Assembly (NCBI RefSeq): GCF_002980595.1
Contig: NZ_PVLQ01000030.1
Location: 23,078-87,077 of the forward strand
Direction of reading: 5' to 3'
DNA from: Malikia granosa
GTDB lineage: Bacteria > Pseudomonadota > Gammaproteobacteria > Burkholderiales > Burkholderiaceae_C
DNA: 64,000 nt
Shown: positions 1-10,841 of the stretch, in pieces
Layout: each line of letters begins with the position of its first letter
Numbering within the stretch: the stretch's first letter is position 1
Notes under the pieces: model-generated
What the model was told of the DNA's origin: nothing
Database searches by the model: none
The model's input: the letters and a program-made list of their open reading frames with translations, nothing else
Translations under genes and position numbers: made by a program

Positions 1-188
1 TCCTGCCCAGCGATTCGCGCGACTTCTTCCTGCAAGGCCTGCCCCTGGCCGAGTACCAGCGCCACCCCAAGTGGGCCCGGCTGCTGCGGCATTTCATCTT
101 CCACGCCGGCCAGCCCGACTGGGTGCAGCAGGCCCACCAGGCCGCCACCGGCGTGGCGATCGAAGCGCTGGACGTGATCGACCTGTGA
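1..188 (+). CDS. C-terminal end of an unidentified protein (5' truncated by window edge)
   Basis: The window opens inside this gene. Only 61 codons, read from base 3, and the TGA at 186-188 are present. The visible tail contains HPKWARLLRHFIFHAG and ends in EALDVIDL. It shows no cofactor or metal motif that I can assign. The next gene, an oxygenase reductase, starts 31 bases after the stop, so the two are probably co-transcribed. The missing protein could be the oxygenase component served by that reductase, but this rests on context alone; the tail itself does not identify a Rieske oxygenase. Confidence 0.55.
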   Translation, partial: LPSDSRDFFLQGLPLAEYQRHPKWARLLRHFIFHAGQPDWVQQAHQAATGVAIEALDVIDL

Positions 189-219
189 CCGCCTACTTCT
201 AGACTAACTGGAGTTTCCC

Positions 220-1197
220 GTGACCGCCCTCTCCAACCTGACTGTCCTTGTCCGCTCCATGCGCTACGAAGCCCAGGGCATCGTCAGCCTGGAACTGGTA
301 CCGCTGCCGCCAGCGACCCGCTTGCCCGCCTTCAGCGCTGGCGCGCACATCGACCTGCACCTGCCGACCCCCAAGGGCGAGCTGATCCGCAGCTATTCCC
401 TGCTCAACGACCCGCGCGAAACGCAGCGCTACCGCCTGGGCATCAACCGCGATGCCAAGTCCCGCGGTGGCTCGAGCCATGTGCACGAGCAGCTGCGCGT
501 GGGCGACAAGCTGGCGATCAGCGCCCCGCGCAACCATTTCCCGCTCGACGAATCCGCCCCGCACAATGTCTTCATTGCCGGCGGCATCGGCATCACCCCG
601 ATGCTGTCCATGATCGCCCGCTCGCAGGCGCTGGGCACGCCCTGGACCCTGTACTACAGCGCGCGCACCCGGGCGCACGCCGGCTTCCTGGACTGGCTCG
701 AGAGCGCAGCCGGCAGCCAGGGCGGCCGGGTGGTGCTGAACTTCGACCAGGAACCCGGCGGCCGGATGCTCGACCTGGCGGCCATCGTCGCCGCCCTGCC
801 GACCGGCGCCCATGTCTACTGCTGCGGCCCGATCCCGATGCTCGAGGCCTACGAGAAAGCCACCGCCGGCCTGCCTGCCGAGCGGGTGCACATGGAATAT
901 TTCGCGGCCAAGGAGGCACCGGCCACCGACGGCGGCTTCAGCGTCGAGCTGGCGCGCAGCCACAAGACGCTGCAGATCCCGGCCGGCAAGACCATCCTGG
1001 ACTGCCTGATCGAGATCAACGCCGAGCCGCCCTACTCCTGCCGCGAAGGCGTCTGCGGCACCTGCGAGGTCAAGGTTCTCGAAGGCCAGCCCGACCACCG
1101 CGATCTGGTGCTGAGCGACAGCGAACGCGCCGCCAACGACCGCATGATGGTCTGCTGCTCCGGCGCCAGGAGCGCCAGGCTGGTGCTCGACCTGTAA
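220..1197 (+). CDS. Oxygenase reductase, phthalate dioxygenase reductase / VanB type (FMN, NAD(P)H, 2Fe-2S)
   Basis: This 325-residue protein has the VanB/PDR domain order. An FMN-binding barrel carries RSYSL at residues 57-61. A nucleotide-binding domain carries GGIGITPM at 121-128 and CCGP at 201-204. A C-terminal plant-type ferredoxin domain has cluster cysteines C274, C279, C282 and C312 in the expected spacing. In this family such proteins pass electrons from NAD(P)H through FMN and the iron-sulfur cluster to a Rieske or related oxygenase in the cytoplasm. The start is GTG, supported by GGAG at 210-213. It heads a run of CoA-ester genes, so the oxygenase it serves probably acts on the substrate before CoA activation or on a side chain. 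The partner oxygenase should lie upstream of the window. Confidence 0.85.
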   Translation: MTALSNLTVLVRSMRYEAQGIVSLELVPLPPATRLPAFSAGAHIDLHLPTPKGELIRSYSLLNDPRETQRYRLGINRDAKSRGGSSHVHEQLRVGDKLAISAPRNHFPLDESAPHNVFIAGGIGITPMLSMIARSQALGTPWTLYYSARTRAHAGFLDWLESAAGSQGGRVVLNFDQEPGGRMLDLAAIVAALPTGAHVYCCGPIPMLEAYEKATAGLPAERVHMEYFAAKEAPATDGGFSVELARSHKTLQIPAGKTILDCLIEINAEPPYSCREGVCGTCEVKVLEGQPDHRDLVLSDSERAANDRMMVCCSGARSARLVLDL

Positions 1198-1275
1198 GGC
1201 CGGCACACGCAACCGAACATGACAACCGGGGCTGGCCAACGGCCCCACCGCCAACCATAAAACCACGGAGACATC

Positions 1276-2064
1276 ATGACCACCCCCTTGATCACCTACC
1301 AGCTCGACGGCAACATCGCCCTGATCGGCCTGAACCGCCCCGACAAGCGCAACGCCATCAACGACCCGCTGGTCGACGAACTGCGCGCCGCCGTGCTGCG
1401 CGCCCACGAGGAAGCCGACGTGGCCGTGCTCTACGGGCAGGGCAGCAACTTCTGCGCCGGGCTCGACCTGGCCGAGGCACTGGCCCGCGCCACCGGCCAG
1501 ATCAAGGCGCCGCGCAAGCGCCGCCGCCACAACTGGCACGAGGTGTTCGACCTGATCGCGCGCGGCCCGATCCCGTTTGTCGCCGCGCTGCACGGTGCGG
1601 TGGTCGGCGGCGGCCTGGAGCTGGCCATGGCGGCCCATGTGCGCGTGGCCGACGAGACCGTGGTCTGCGGCCTGCCCGAAGGCCAGCGCGGCATCTTCGT
1701 CGGCGGCGGCGGCACGGTGCGCATCCAGCGCGTGGTCGGCACCACGGTAATGATGGACATGATGCTGACCGGCCGCCTGCTCGACGCCGCCGAGTCCGAG
1801 CGCGAGCACATCGTGCGCTACGTCGTGCCGGCCGGCCAGGCGCTGGACAAGGCGCGGGCCATCGCCGAGCGCATCGGCAAGAACAGCCTCGAGACCAACT
1901 GGATGATCATCAACGTGCTGCCGCGGGTGCAGGACCTGTCGCACGACGACGGCCTGTTCCTGGAGCAGCTCAACTCCGCGCGCGCGCGTCCGCCCGAAGC
2001 CGAAGCCCGCCTGCGCGAGTTCGTCGACGGCAAGGCCAAGAAGCTGCAGGAAAACCAGGCCTGA
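1276..2064 (+). CDS. Enoyl-CoA hydratase / crotonase family protein
   Basis: This is a 262-residue crotonase-fold protein. The oxyanion-hole segments are visible as NFCAGLDL (58-65) and GAVVGGGLEL (107-116). Both glutamates used for water addition in true hydratases are present, E115 and E135 in the LPEGQRG segment, so a 2-enoyl-CoA hydratase reaction is plausible. An unusual basic stretch (KAPRKRRRHNW, about 77-87) sits in the loop before the second oxyanion segment. That loop varies with acyl substrate in the family. A purine-rich site (CGGAG) lies just before the ATG. The 3-hydroxyacyl-CoA dehydrogenase follows 13 bases downstream, so the two would catalyse consecutive beta-oxidation steps. 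The substrate is not identifiable. Confidence 0.85.
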   Translation: MTTPLITYQLDGNIALIGLNRPDKRNAINDPLVDELRAAVLRAHEEADVAVLYGQGSNFCAGLDLAEALARATGQIKAPRKRRRHNWHEVFDLIARGPIPFVAALHGAVVGGGLELAMAAHVRVADETVVCGLPEGQRGIFVGGGGTVRIQRVVGTTVMMDMMLTGRLLDAAESEREHIVRYVVPAGQALDKARAIAERIGKNSLETNWMIINVLPRVQDLSHDDGLFLEQLNSARARPPEAEARLREFVDGKAKKLQENQA

Positions 2065-2077
2065 ACCGGAGACCACC

Positions 2078-3436
<1,359 letters not shown>

Positions 3437-3448
3437 ACCGGGAGCTGG

Positions 3449-4231
3449 ATGATGGATCTGGGAATACAGGGCCGCAAAGCCCTCGTCTGCGCCTCCTCCC
3501 AGGGCCTGGGATATGCCTGCGCGCTGGCCCTGGCCCAGGCAGGATGCAGCGTCTATCTCAACGGTCGGCAGGCGGAAAAACTCGAGCGGGCGGCGCAGTC
3601 GATCCGCGAGCAGACCGGCGCCGCCGTGCTGGCGGTAGTGGCCGACCTCGATACCGAGGCGGGTCGTGCCGCCCTGCTGGCGGCCTGCCCCGAGCCCGAC
3701 ATCCTGGTCAACAACAATGCCGGCCCGCCTCCCGGCCAGCTGGAGGACTGGGACCAGGCGGCCTGGTCGAGTGCGCTGCAGAGCAACCTGGTCAGCGCCG
3801 CGCTGCTGCTGCGCGCCGTCCTGCCGGGCATGCGGGCGCGCGGCTTCGGCCGGGTGGTGAACATCACCTCCGCGATGGTCAAGACGCCCCATGCCGCCAT
3901 GGGGCTGTCGACCGCCGCGCGCGCCGGACTCACCGCGCTGTCGCGGGCGCTGGCGCGCGAGGCCATCGCCGATGGCGTGACGATCAACAACCTGCTGCCC
4001 GAACGCTTCGATACGCCAAGGCAGGAATTCATGGCCCAGAAGCTGATGCAGGACAAGCGCATCGACCGCGACCAGGCCAGGCAGCTGATCGCCGACACCC
4101 TGCCGGCGCGCCGCTTTGGCAAGCCCGAGGAGTTCGGTGCCACCTGCGCCTTTGTCTGCAGCCAGCACGCGGGCTTCATGACCGGGCAGAATCTCCAGCT
4201 CGACGGCGGCTCCTACTGGGGCCTGGTCTGA
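3449..4231 (+). CDS. SDR-like protein of the 3-oxoacyl reductase-like group, lacking the YxxxK pair
   Basis: The 260-residue protein has a Rossmann fold of the short-chain dehydrogenase type, with a glycine motif variant (CASSQGLGYA) near the N terminus, VNNNAGPPPG in the NNAG position, and NITS in the catalytic serine strand. Where classical SDRs have YxxxK, this protein reads STAAR, so both the tyrosine and the lysine are replaced. A recognised subgroup of FabG-like proteins shares the NNAGPPPG signature and an imperfect catalytic tetrad; I place it there. Its reaction is therefore uncertain: it may use another mechanism or act as a binding protein. GGAG precedes the ATG, and it sits 12 bases after the dehydrogenase gene. 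Confidence 0.78.
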   Translation: MMDLGIQGRKALVCASSQGLGYACALALAQAGCSVYLNGRQAEKLERAAQSIREQTGAAVLAVVADLDTEAGRAALLAACPEPDILVNNNAGPPPGQLEDWDQAAWSSALQSNLVSAALLLRAVLPGMRARGFGRVVNITSAMVKTPHAAMGLSTAARAGLTALSRALAREAIADGVTINNLLPERFDTPRQEFMAQKLMQDKRIDRDQARQLIADTLPARRFGKPEEFGATCAFVCSQHAGFMTGQNLQLDGGSYWGLV

Positions 4232-4338
4232 ACGCGCCAGCCCCTGGCCGGCACCCGCCCGGCTACTCCGGCCACCCCGGCCTGGCAACCCGAGCGACCC
4301 CGACCCGCTACACGCCACCCGCTTCAATGGAGGACCCC

Positions 4339-5238
4339 ATGCCAGCCGATCCCGCAGACCCCATGACCCTCAACCCGCAGACCCTGTCCCGACTCCAGCA
4401 ATGGGTCGGCAGGACCGAAACCCTGCATGACGTGATCGTCGCCGCGCCGCTGCATGGCTTGAGCGCCACGCTGGACCGGGAGGACGAGCTGGCCACCGAG
4501 GGCAGTCCCGTGCCGGCCCTGGGGCACTGGCTCTATTTCCTGCCGCGCCATCTGCAAAGGGAAACCGGCGACGATGGCCATTGCAAGCGCGGCGGCTTCC
4601 TGCCTCCGGTGCCACTGCCGCGCAGGATGTGGGCCGGTGGAAAATTCGAATGGCAGGAATCGAATCCGCTGCGCGTGGGTGATTCGGTCCAGCGCGTCTC
4701 GCGCATCGAAAGCGTCAAGCACAAGACCGGCAATAGCGGCGATCTGGTCTTCGTCCAGGTCAGGCATGAATTCTTCAATGGCAATGGTCTTGCCATGACG
4801 GAAATCCACGATATTGTCTACCGGGCCGCAGCCCACGCAGGCGAATTGGCACCCAGCCCGATTGCCGCCGAAACCGGCGCGGCCTGGCAAAGGGAAATAT
4901 ATGCCGATCCGGTCCTGCTGTTCAGGTATTCCGCATTGACCTTCAACGGCCACCGGATTCATTACGACCGCAGTTATTGCAACCATGTGGAGGGCTATCC
5001 GGGCCTGGTGGTTCATGCCCCCCTGATTGCCACCCTGTTGCTCGACCTGGTACGCCGGAATGCACCCGGTTCCTTCATCAGGCGCTTTGAATTCAAGGCA
5101 GTCCGCCCGACGTTCGACCTGCATGCGCTGCGTGTCAATGGCCAGCCGGAAGGGGACGGAAAAACGGTGCGGCTCTGGTCGCAAGACCACGAGGGGTGGT
5201 TGACGATGCAGGGCAAGGCCGAGCTGTCCCAGCCCTGA
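4339..5238 (+). CDS. MaoC/FAS1-like hotdog dehydratase (acyl-CoA hydratase, HTD2-like)
   Basis: I read 299 residues from the ATG at 4339, chosen because GGAGG at 4329-4333 is correctly spaced for it rather than for the ATG at 4327. The N-terminal half contains RRMWAGGKFEW, typical of FAS1-like dehydratase domains. The C-terminal half contains FRYSALTFNGHRIHYD, the hydratase-2 motif of MaoC-type hotdog enzymes with its aspartate/histidine region. Relatives hydrate or dehydrate beta-hydroxyacyl-CoA thioesters, including mesaconyl-C4-CoA. It closes the + strand operon, 107 bases after the SDR gene. With a crotonase also present, the operon has two hydratases of different fold, possibly acting on different intermediates or stereoisomers. 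Confidence 0.8.
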   Translation: MPADPADPMTLNPQTLSRLQQWVGRTETLHDVIVAAPLHGLSATLDREDELATEGSPVPALGHWLYFLPRHLQRETGDDGHCKRGGFLPPVPLPRRMWAGGKFEWQESNPLRVGDSVQRVSRIESVKHKTGNSGDLVFVQVRHEFFNGNGLAMTEIHDIVYRAAAHAGELAPSPIAAETGAAWQREIYADPVLLFRYSALTFNGHRIHYDRSYCNHVEGYPGLVVHAPLIATLLLDLVRRNAPGSFIRRFEFKAVRPTFDLHALRVNGQPEGDGKTVRLWSQDHEGWLTMQGKAELSQP

Positions 5239-5248
5239 CACCGGTCCT

Positions 5249-5294
5249 GATGCCGGCCCGGCCGGCGCCCTCCAGCCCCGGGGCCGCCGGCATC
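5249..5294. terminator. Inverted repeat between convergent genes, possible bidirectional terminator
   Basis: GATGCCGGC at 5249-5257 pairs perfectly with GCCGGCATC at 5286-5294. The enclosed loop is itself very GC-rich and able to fold. It lies between the end of the dehydratase gene and the end of the convergent MFS gene. There is no T run on either side, so intrinsic termination is a guess. Confidence 0.35.
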
Positions 5295-5305
5295 GCTCGC
5301 CCGGC

Positions 5306-6895
5306 TCAGGCGCTCGTTTCGAGCAGATAGCGGGAGATGCGGGGCGGCTCGCCACCCAGGTGGTAGCCGAGCTTTCGCTCGTGCAGCTCGGCATCGGCCG
5401 CGGTAGTCCTTTCGAAGCGGCGCAAGTGATCGGTCCAGGAACGCTCGACCGTCACCTCCACGAAGCGGCCCGGATCGCTGATGTCATGCAACAGCTGCCA
5501 CGAGACCGCCCCCTGCCTGAGCCTGGCCGGGCGACTCTCCTCGAGCATCAACTGACGGAAATCGGCCGCCGCCGCCGGCTCCACCTGGTATTCGATGCTG
5601 ATGACGACCTGGCCCTTCGCCGGCGGCTCGGGGGGTTGCGGCACGGCAAAGATCCGCCTCGGACTCAGGTCCCCCACCGGCGCGGAATCCGGCAGCAGGC
5701 GCATCACCAGGGCCAGCAGGCAGAAGCCCGTCAGCGCCGCGACGCTGACGCTCAGCGAGATGCCGGACCAGGCGGCCAGCTGGCCCCAGAGCGCGGCACC
5801 ACAGGCGCCCGCCCCCATCATGGTCATGAAGTAGGCGGACATCCCCCTGGCGCGCACCCAGTCGGGCAATGCGAGCTGGAACGCGACGGTCAGCGCATTG
5901 GCCACCGTGACCGTGGTCATGCCGGACAAGACCATCGCGGGCAGGGCCAGCCACAGCTTGTCCGTCTGCGCGATCACCAGCATCGTCAAGGCCTGCAAGG
6001 CCGCCGCGCGCAGGACCAGGCCGTCGCGCTGGAACCGCTTGAGCAGGCGGGGCAGCAGCGTGGTCGACAAGATGGCGCCGATTCCCATGGCGGCCAGCAG
6101 CAGGGTGAAGGCCTCGGCACCGCCGCCCTGCATGCCGCGCGCGACCAGCGGCAGCAAGGCCACCAGGCCGGAGGCACCGAAGAAGAACAGCCAGATCCTG
6201 AGCAGGACATTCTTCAGCGGCGGCGACTGGGCAATGTACTGGACCCCGACCCGGATGGAGCTCAGGATCGGCTCGCGTCCCAGGGGATGGGGCTTGTGCT
6301 CGCGCTTCCAGCGGGCGATCACCAGCGCTGCCAGCAGCGAGAGCAGCGCATTGAGCGAAAACACCCAGGCCGATCCCGCAGCAGCAATGATGGCCCCGGC
6401 CATCAAGGGACCGCCGATGCGCGAGATGTTCATCGCCACGCTGTTGAGGGACAGGGCAGCCGGCAGTTGCGGCCGGCCCACCAGCTCCGGCAGGATGGCG
6501 GCAAAGACCGGCCAGCGCATCGCCAGGCCGATGCCGTTGGCAAATACCAGCGCCAGCAGCAGCTGCGGGCTCAGCAGGTCCAGGAAGGTCACCAGCGCCA
6601 GCGCAAACGCCACCGCGGAAATCCAGATCTGCGTCAGCATGAAATACTTCTTGCGATCCAGCCCGTCGGCCAACGCGCCGCTGGGCAATGCGAGCAGGAA
6701 AACCGGCAGGGTCGCGGCGCTTTGCACCAGGGCGACCCAGATTGGCGAGGTGGTGAGCGAAGTCATGATCCAGGCGGCCGCCACGTCATTCATCCACATG
6801 CACAGGTTCGCTACCAGCCAGGTGGCCCATAGATGCCTGAAGATGCGAACCTTGAAAGGCGCCAGCGGCGAAAGGTCTGGTTCTGCAATGCTCAT
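5306..6895 (-). CDS. MFS transporter, EntS/MFS_3 type with a C-terminal dimeric alpha-beta barrel-like extension
   Basis: I read 529 residues from ATG 6895 (MSIAEPDLS); a TTG fifteen bases further upstream is less likely. About 420 residues hold some ten to twelve hydrophobic helices, with LPSGALADGLDRKK in the cytoplasmic loop after the second helix, a variant of the MFS motif A. The last ~110 residues (VVISIEYQVEPAAAADFRQL onward) are soluble and resemble the antibiotic-biosynthesis-monooxygenase-like tail that forms part of the MFS_3 family. MFS_3 members include the enterobactin exporter EntS, so efflux of a small molecule across the inner membrane is likely. The substrate is unknown. A good sigma70-like promoter with an overlapping dyad lies upstream. 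Confidence 0.8.
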   Translation of the reverse strand: MSIAEPDLSPLAPFKVRIFRHLWATWLVANLCMWMNDVAAAWIMTSLTTSPIWVALVQSAATLPVFLLALPSGALADGLDRKKYFMLTQIWISAVAFALALVTFLDLLSPQLLLALVFANGIGLAMRWPVFAAILPELVGRPQLPAALSLNSVAMNISRIGGPLMAGAIIAAAGSAWVFSLNALLSLLAALVIARWKREHKPHPLGREPILSSIRVGVQYIAQSPPLKNVLLRIWLFFFGASGLVALLPLVARGMQGGGAEAFTLLLAAMGIGAILSTTLLPRLLKRFQRDGLVLRAAALQALTMLVIAQTDKLWLALPAMVLSGMTTVTVANALTVAFQLALPDWVRARGMSAYFMTMMGAGACGAALWGQLAAWSGISLSVSVAALTGFCLLALVMRLLPDSAPVGDLSPRRIFAVPQPPEPPAKGQVVISIEYQVEPAAAADFRQLMLEESRPARLRQGAVSWQLLHDISDPGRFVEVTVERSWTDHLRRFERTTAADAELHERKLGYHLGGEPPRISRYLLETSA

Positions 6896-6971
6896 AGCGT
6901 GTTTTTTCAAATGGGAAGTTTCATGATTTTCCTGAAACAGCCGGATTTCTCAGTCAGGCGAAACTTGAGTC

Positions 6972-7010
6972 GCCTATTTCCATTATAGGCAGGCGATGAA
7001 TTGATTTCGA
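6972..7010 (-). promoter_or_regulatory. Predicted sigma70-like promoter of the MFS gene with a dyad overlapping the -10
   Basis: On the - strand a perfect TATAAT (6987-6982) is preceded, with a 17-base spacer, by TCGAAA (7010-7005). GCCTAT (6972-6977) and ATAGGC (6985-6990) form an inverted repeat lying across the -10. AGGCGA / TCGCCT copies recur at 6956-6961, 6970-6975 and 6991-6996. This layout suits repressor binding, but the regulator is unknown. Confidence 0.5.
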
Positions 7011-7141
7011 TTTGCCGCCAGGAAAACAAGTCATCCATCAGCCCCCGCTCCAGCGCCGGTCCGATGCCATGGCCGGCGGGCGCAGCCGCCAGGTTGGCCA
7101 CGGCAGCGCCCCCAGCGCGCCAGCTGGCGACAGCGGGGCAG

Positions 7142-7170
7142 TTGCCCTGCCCGGCGTTCGCCAATATACT
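7142..7170 (+). promoter_or_regulatory. Predicted frmR promoter
   Basis: TTGCCC (7142-7147) and TATACT (7165-7170) are separated by 17 bases, which places transcription start near 7177, about 25 bases before the frmR start codon. The FrmR-type operator overlaps the -10, consistent with repression in the absence of formaldehyde. Confidence 0.5.
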
Positions 7171-7185
7171 ACCCCCCAGTACATA
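7163..7185. promoter_or_regulatory. FrmR-type operator (dyad with central C tract)
   Basis: TACT (7167-7170), ACCCCCC, then AGTA (7178-7181) form an AT-rich dyad around a C tract. That is the class of site bound by CsoR/RcnR/FrmR repressors. It sits directly upstream of frmR and over the predicted -10, so autoregulation of the frm operon is likely. Confidence 0.6.
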
Positions 7186-7200
7186 GCATCCATACTTGCC

Positions 7201-9504
<2,304 letters not shown>

Positions 9505-9592
9505 GCAGGCCAGGCCAAAGCCATCGAGCGCTGACCTGATCCAGGCCTGCCTGCGGGCGGCGATCAGCCAGGGCCTTGCAGCTGCCTATCGG

Positions 9593-10249
9593 TCACAGGG
9601 ACGCCACCCAGGCCGACAGCGCGGCGCAGCCCAGCGCCAGCGCCAAGGCCAGCAGGCGCTGGGGCAGTCCGTCCTTGGCGGCGGGCTGCTCCAGGTCGGT
9701 GGCCTTGTCGCCGCTGACCATCGCGGCCACCAGCGGGACCTTCCTGAACAGCTGGTAGTAGATGATGGCCAGCAGGTGCAGCGCCACCCAGGCGATCAGA
9801 ATGGCCTTGCCCCATTCGGCATGGTAGGCCGTGGCCAGCGAGACCCATTCGGCCGGAGCGAAGCGCGACAAGGGCCCGCTGAAGGCGATCTCGTCGTCGC
9901 TCAGCAGGCCCGAGGCCAGCTGCAGCAGCAGGATCAGCAGCAGGGCAAACACCGACAGGGCCGCCGTGGGGCTGTGGCCCAGCTCGTGCTCCGGCCTGGA
10001 CTGGCCACGCAGGTAGCGCCACAAGGTAAGCGGCGAGTAGCTGAACTGCGCGAAGCGCGACCAGTAGCCGCCGACAAAGCCCCACAGCAGGCGAAACAGC
10101 AGCAGCGCCAGCACGGCATGGCCCAGGCGGAAATGCCAGTTCATCCACGAGCCCCCCAGGTTGCCGCTGACGACCAGACCGATCACGGCAGCCACCAGCA
10201 GCCAGTGGAACAGGCGGGTGGGCAGGTCCCACACACGAAGGCTATGCAT
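9593..10249 (-). CDS. Cytochrome b561-type diheme membrane protein
   Basis: The 218-residue protein has four or more hydrophobic segments and begins VWDLPTRLFHWLL, the signature first helix of bacterial b-type cytochromes (b561, hydrogenase and formate dehydrogenase gamma subunits). Further histidines lie in FRLGHAVLAL and in WVALHLLAIIYYQ, giving the expected heme ligands. It would carry electrons in the inner membrane, probably from quinol to a periplasmic acceptor. A cytochrome c' gene starts divergently 135 bases away, and such b561/c' pairs are common in proteobacteria. The last ~40 residues form a linker and a final hydrophobic segment. Confidence 0.82.
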   Translation of the reverse strand: MHSLRVWDLPTRLFHWLLVAAVIGLVVSGNLGGSWMNWHFRLGHAVLALLLFRLLWGFVGGYWSRFAQFSYSPLTLWRYLRGQSRPEHELGHSPTAALSVFALLLILLLQLASGLLSDDEIAFSGPLSRFAPAEWVSLATAYHAEWGKAILIAWVALHLLAIIYYQLFRKVPLVAAMVSGDKATDLEQPAAKDGLPQRLLALALALGCAALSAWVASL

Positions 10250-10280
10250 CAGTCCATCTCCCAGCAGGTCAAGGTATCTC

Positions 10281-10331
10281 TGGCATCAAATGCCAAAAAG
10301 AGAATAACAGCATACACTGATCGGCGTATGC
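10281..10331. promoter_or_regulatory. Two dyads in the divergent cytochrome b561 / cytochrome c' promoter region
   Basis: TGGCAT (10281-10286) and ATGCCA (10290-10295) form a perfect dyad with a 3-base centre. GCATAC (10310-10315) and GTATGC (10326-10331) form a second. Both lie in the 135-base gap between the divergent genes and could bind a common regulator. No convincing -35/-10 pair was found. Confidence 0.35.
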
Positions 10332-10384
10332 GCCTGGCGATCGGGCGCCTACCTCCTTGTCAACCCTCTAGCAGAAAGCCCTCG

Positions 10385-10834
10385 ATGAAAGCCAGCCACG
10401 CCTTGATGCTCTCAGTCGCCCTCCTGTCGGCAGGTGCCGCCCAGGCCCAGTTCCAGAAGCCCGAAGATGCGGTGAAGTATCGCCAGAGCGCCTTGTCGGT
10501 CATGGGAACGCATTTCAGCCGCCTGGGCGCCATGGCCAACGGCAAGGTGCCGTTCGATGCCCAGAAGGCGCAGGAGGACGCCGCCGTGGTGCTGATGCTG
10601 AGCCGCCTGCCCTGGGCCGGCTTCACGCCGGAAAGCCAGAAGCTCGACAGCAAGGCCAAGCCCGAGCTGTGGAGCGAGACGGGCAAGTTCAAGGCCGGCG
10701 CGGACAAGCTGGTGAGCGCCACCGTGGCGCTCGACGCCGCAGCCAGGACCGGCAGCCTGGATGCGGTGAAGAAATCGTTTGGCGAGGCCGCAGCCAGCTG
10801 CAAGGCCTGCCACGATTCCTACAAGTCCAAGTAA
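10385..10834 (+). CDS. cycP: Cytochrome c' (periplasmic high-spin heme protein)
   Basis: The 149-residue precursor has a Sec signal peptide ending AQA at 19-21 and then a four-helix-bundle sequence with one heme site at the C terminus, C139-K-A-C142-H143 (CKACH). This position and the preceding AAAS are typical of cytochromes c', which bind NO and CO and are associated with nitrosative-stress protection. I see no catalytic residues beyond the heme site. It is divergent from the b561 gene and ends only seven bases before the convergent cpdB gene, leaving little room for a terminator. Confidence 0.9.
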   Translation: MKASHALMLSVALLSAGAAQAQFQKPEDAVKYRQSALSVMGTHFSRLGAMANGKVPFDAQKAQEDAAVVLMLSRLPWAGFTPESQKLDSKAKPELWSETGKFKAGADKLVSATVALDAAARTGSLDAVKKSFGEAAASCKACHDSYKSK

Positions 10835-10841
10835 GCCGGCC

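Larger units (their letters stand above)
6896..7200. other. Intergenic region between the divergent MFS and frmR genes
   Basis: This 305-base gap separates divergent starts. It contains the predicted MFS promoter and dyad (6972-7010) and, at the other end, the frmR promoter and operator (7142-7185). Between them (about 7011-7141) I see nothing I can assign. Confidence 0.7.

Noticed and set aside
5357..6832. Open frames antisense to the MFS gene
   Set aside because: The membrane-protein frame on the - strand is convincing, while the + strand frames are Gln/Arg-rich without family features.
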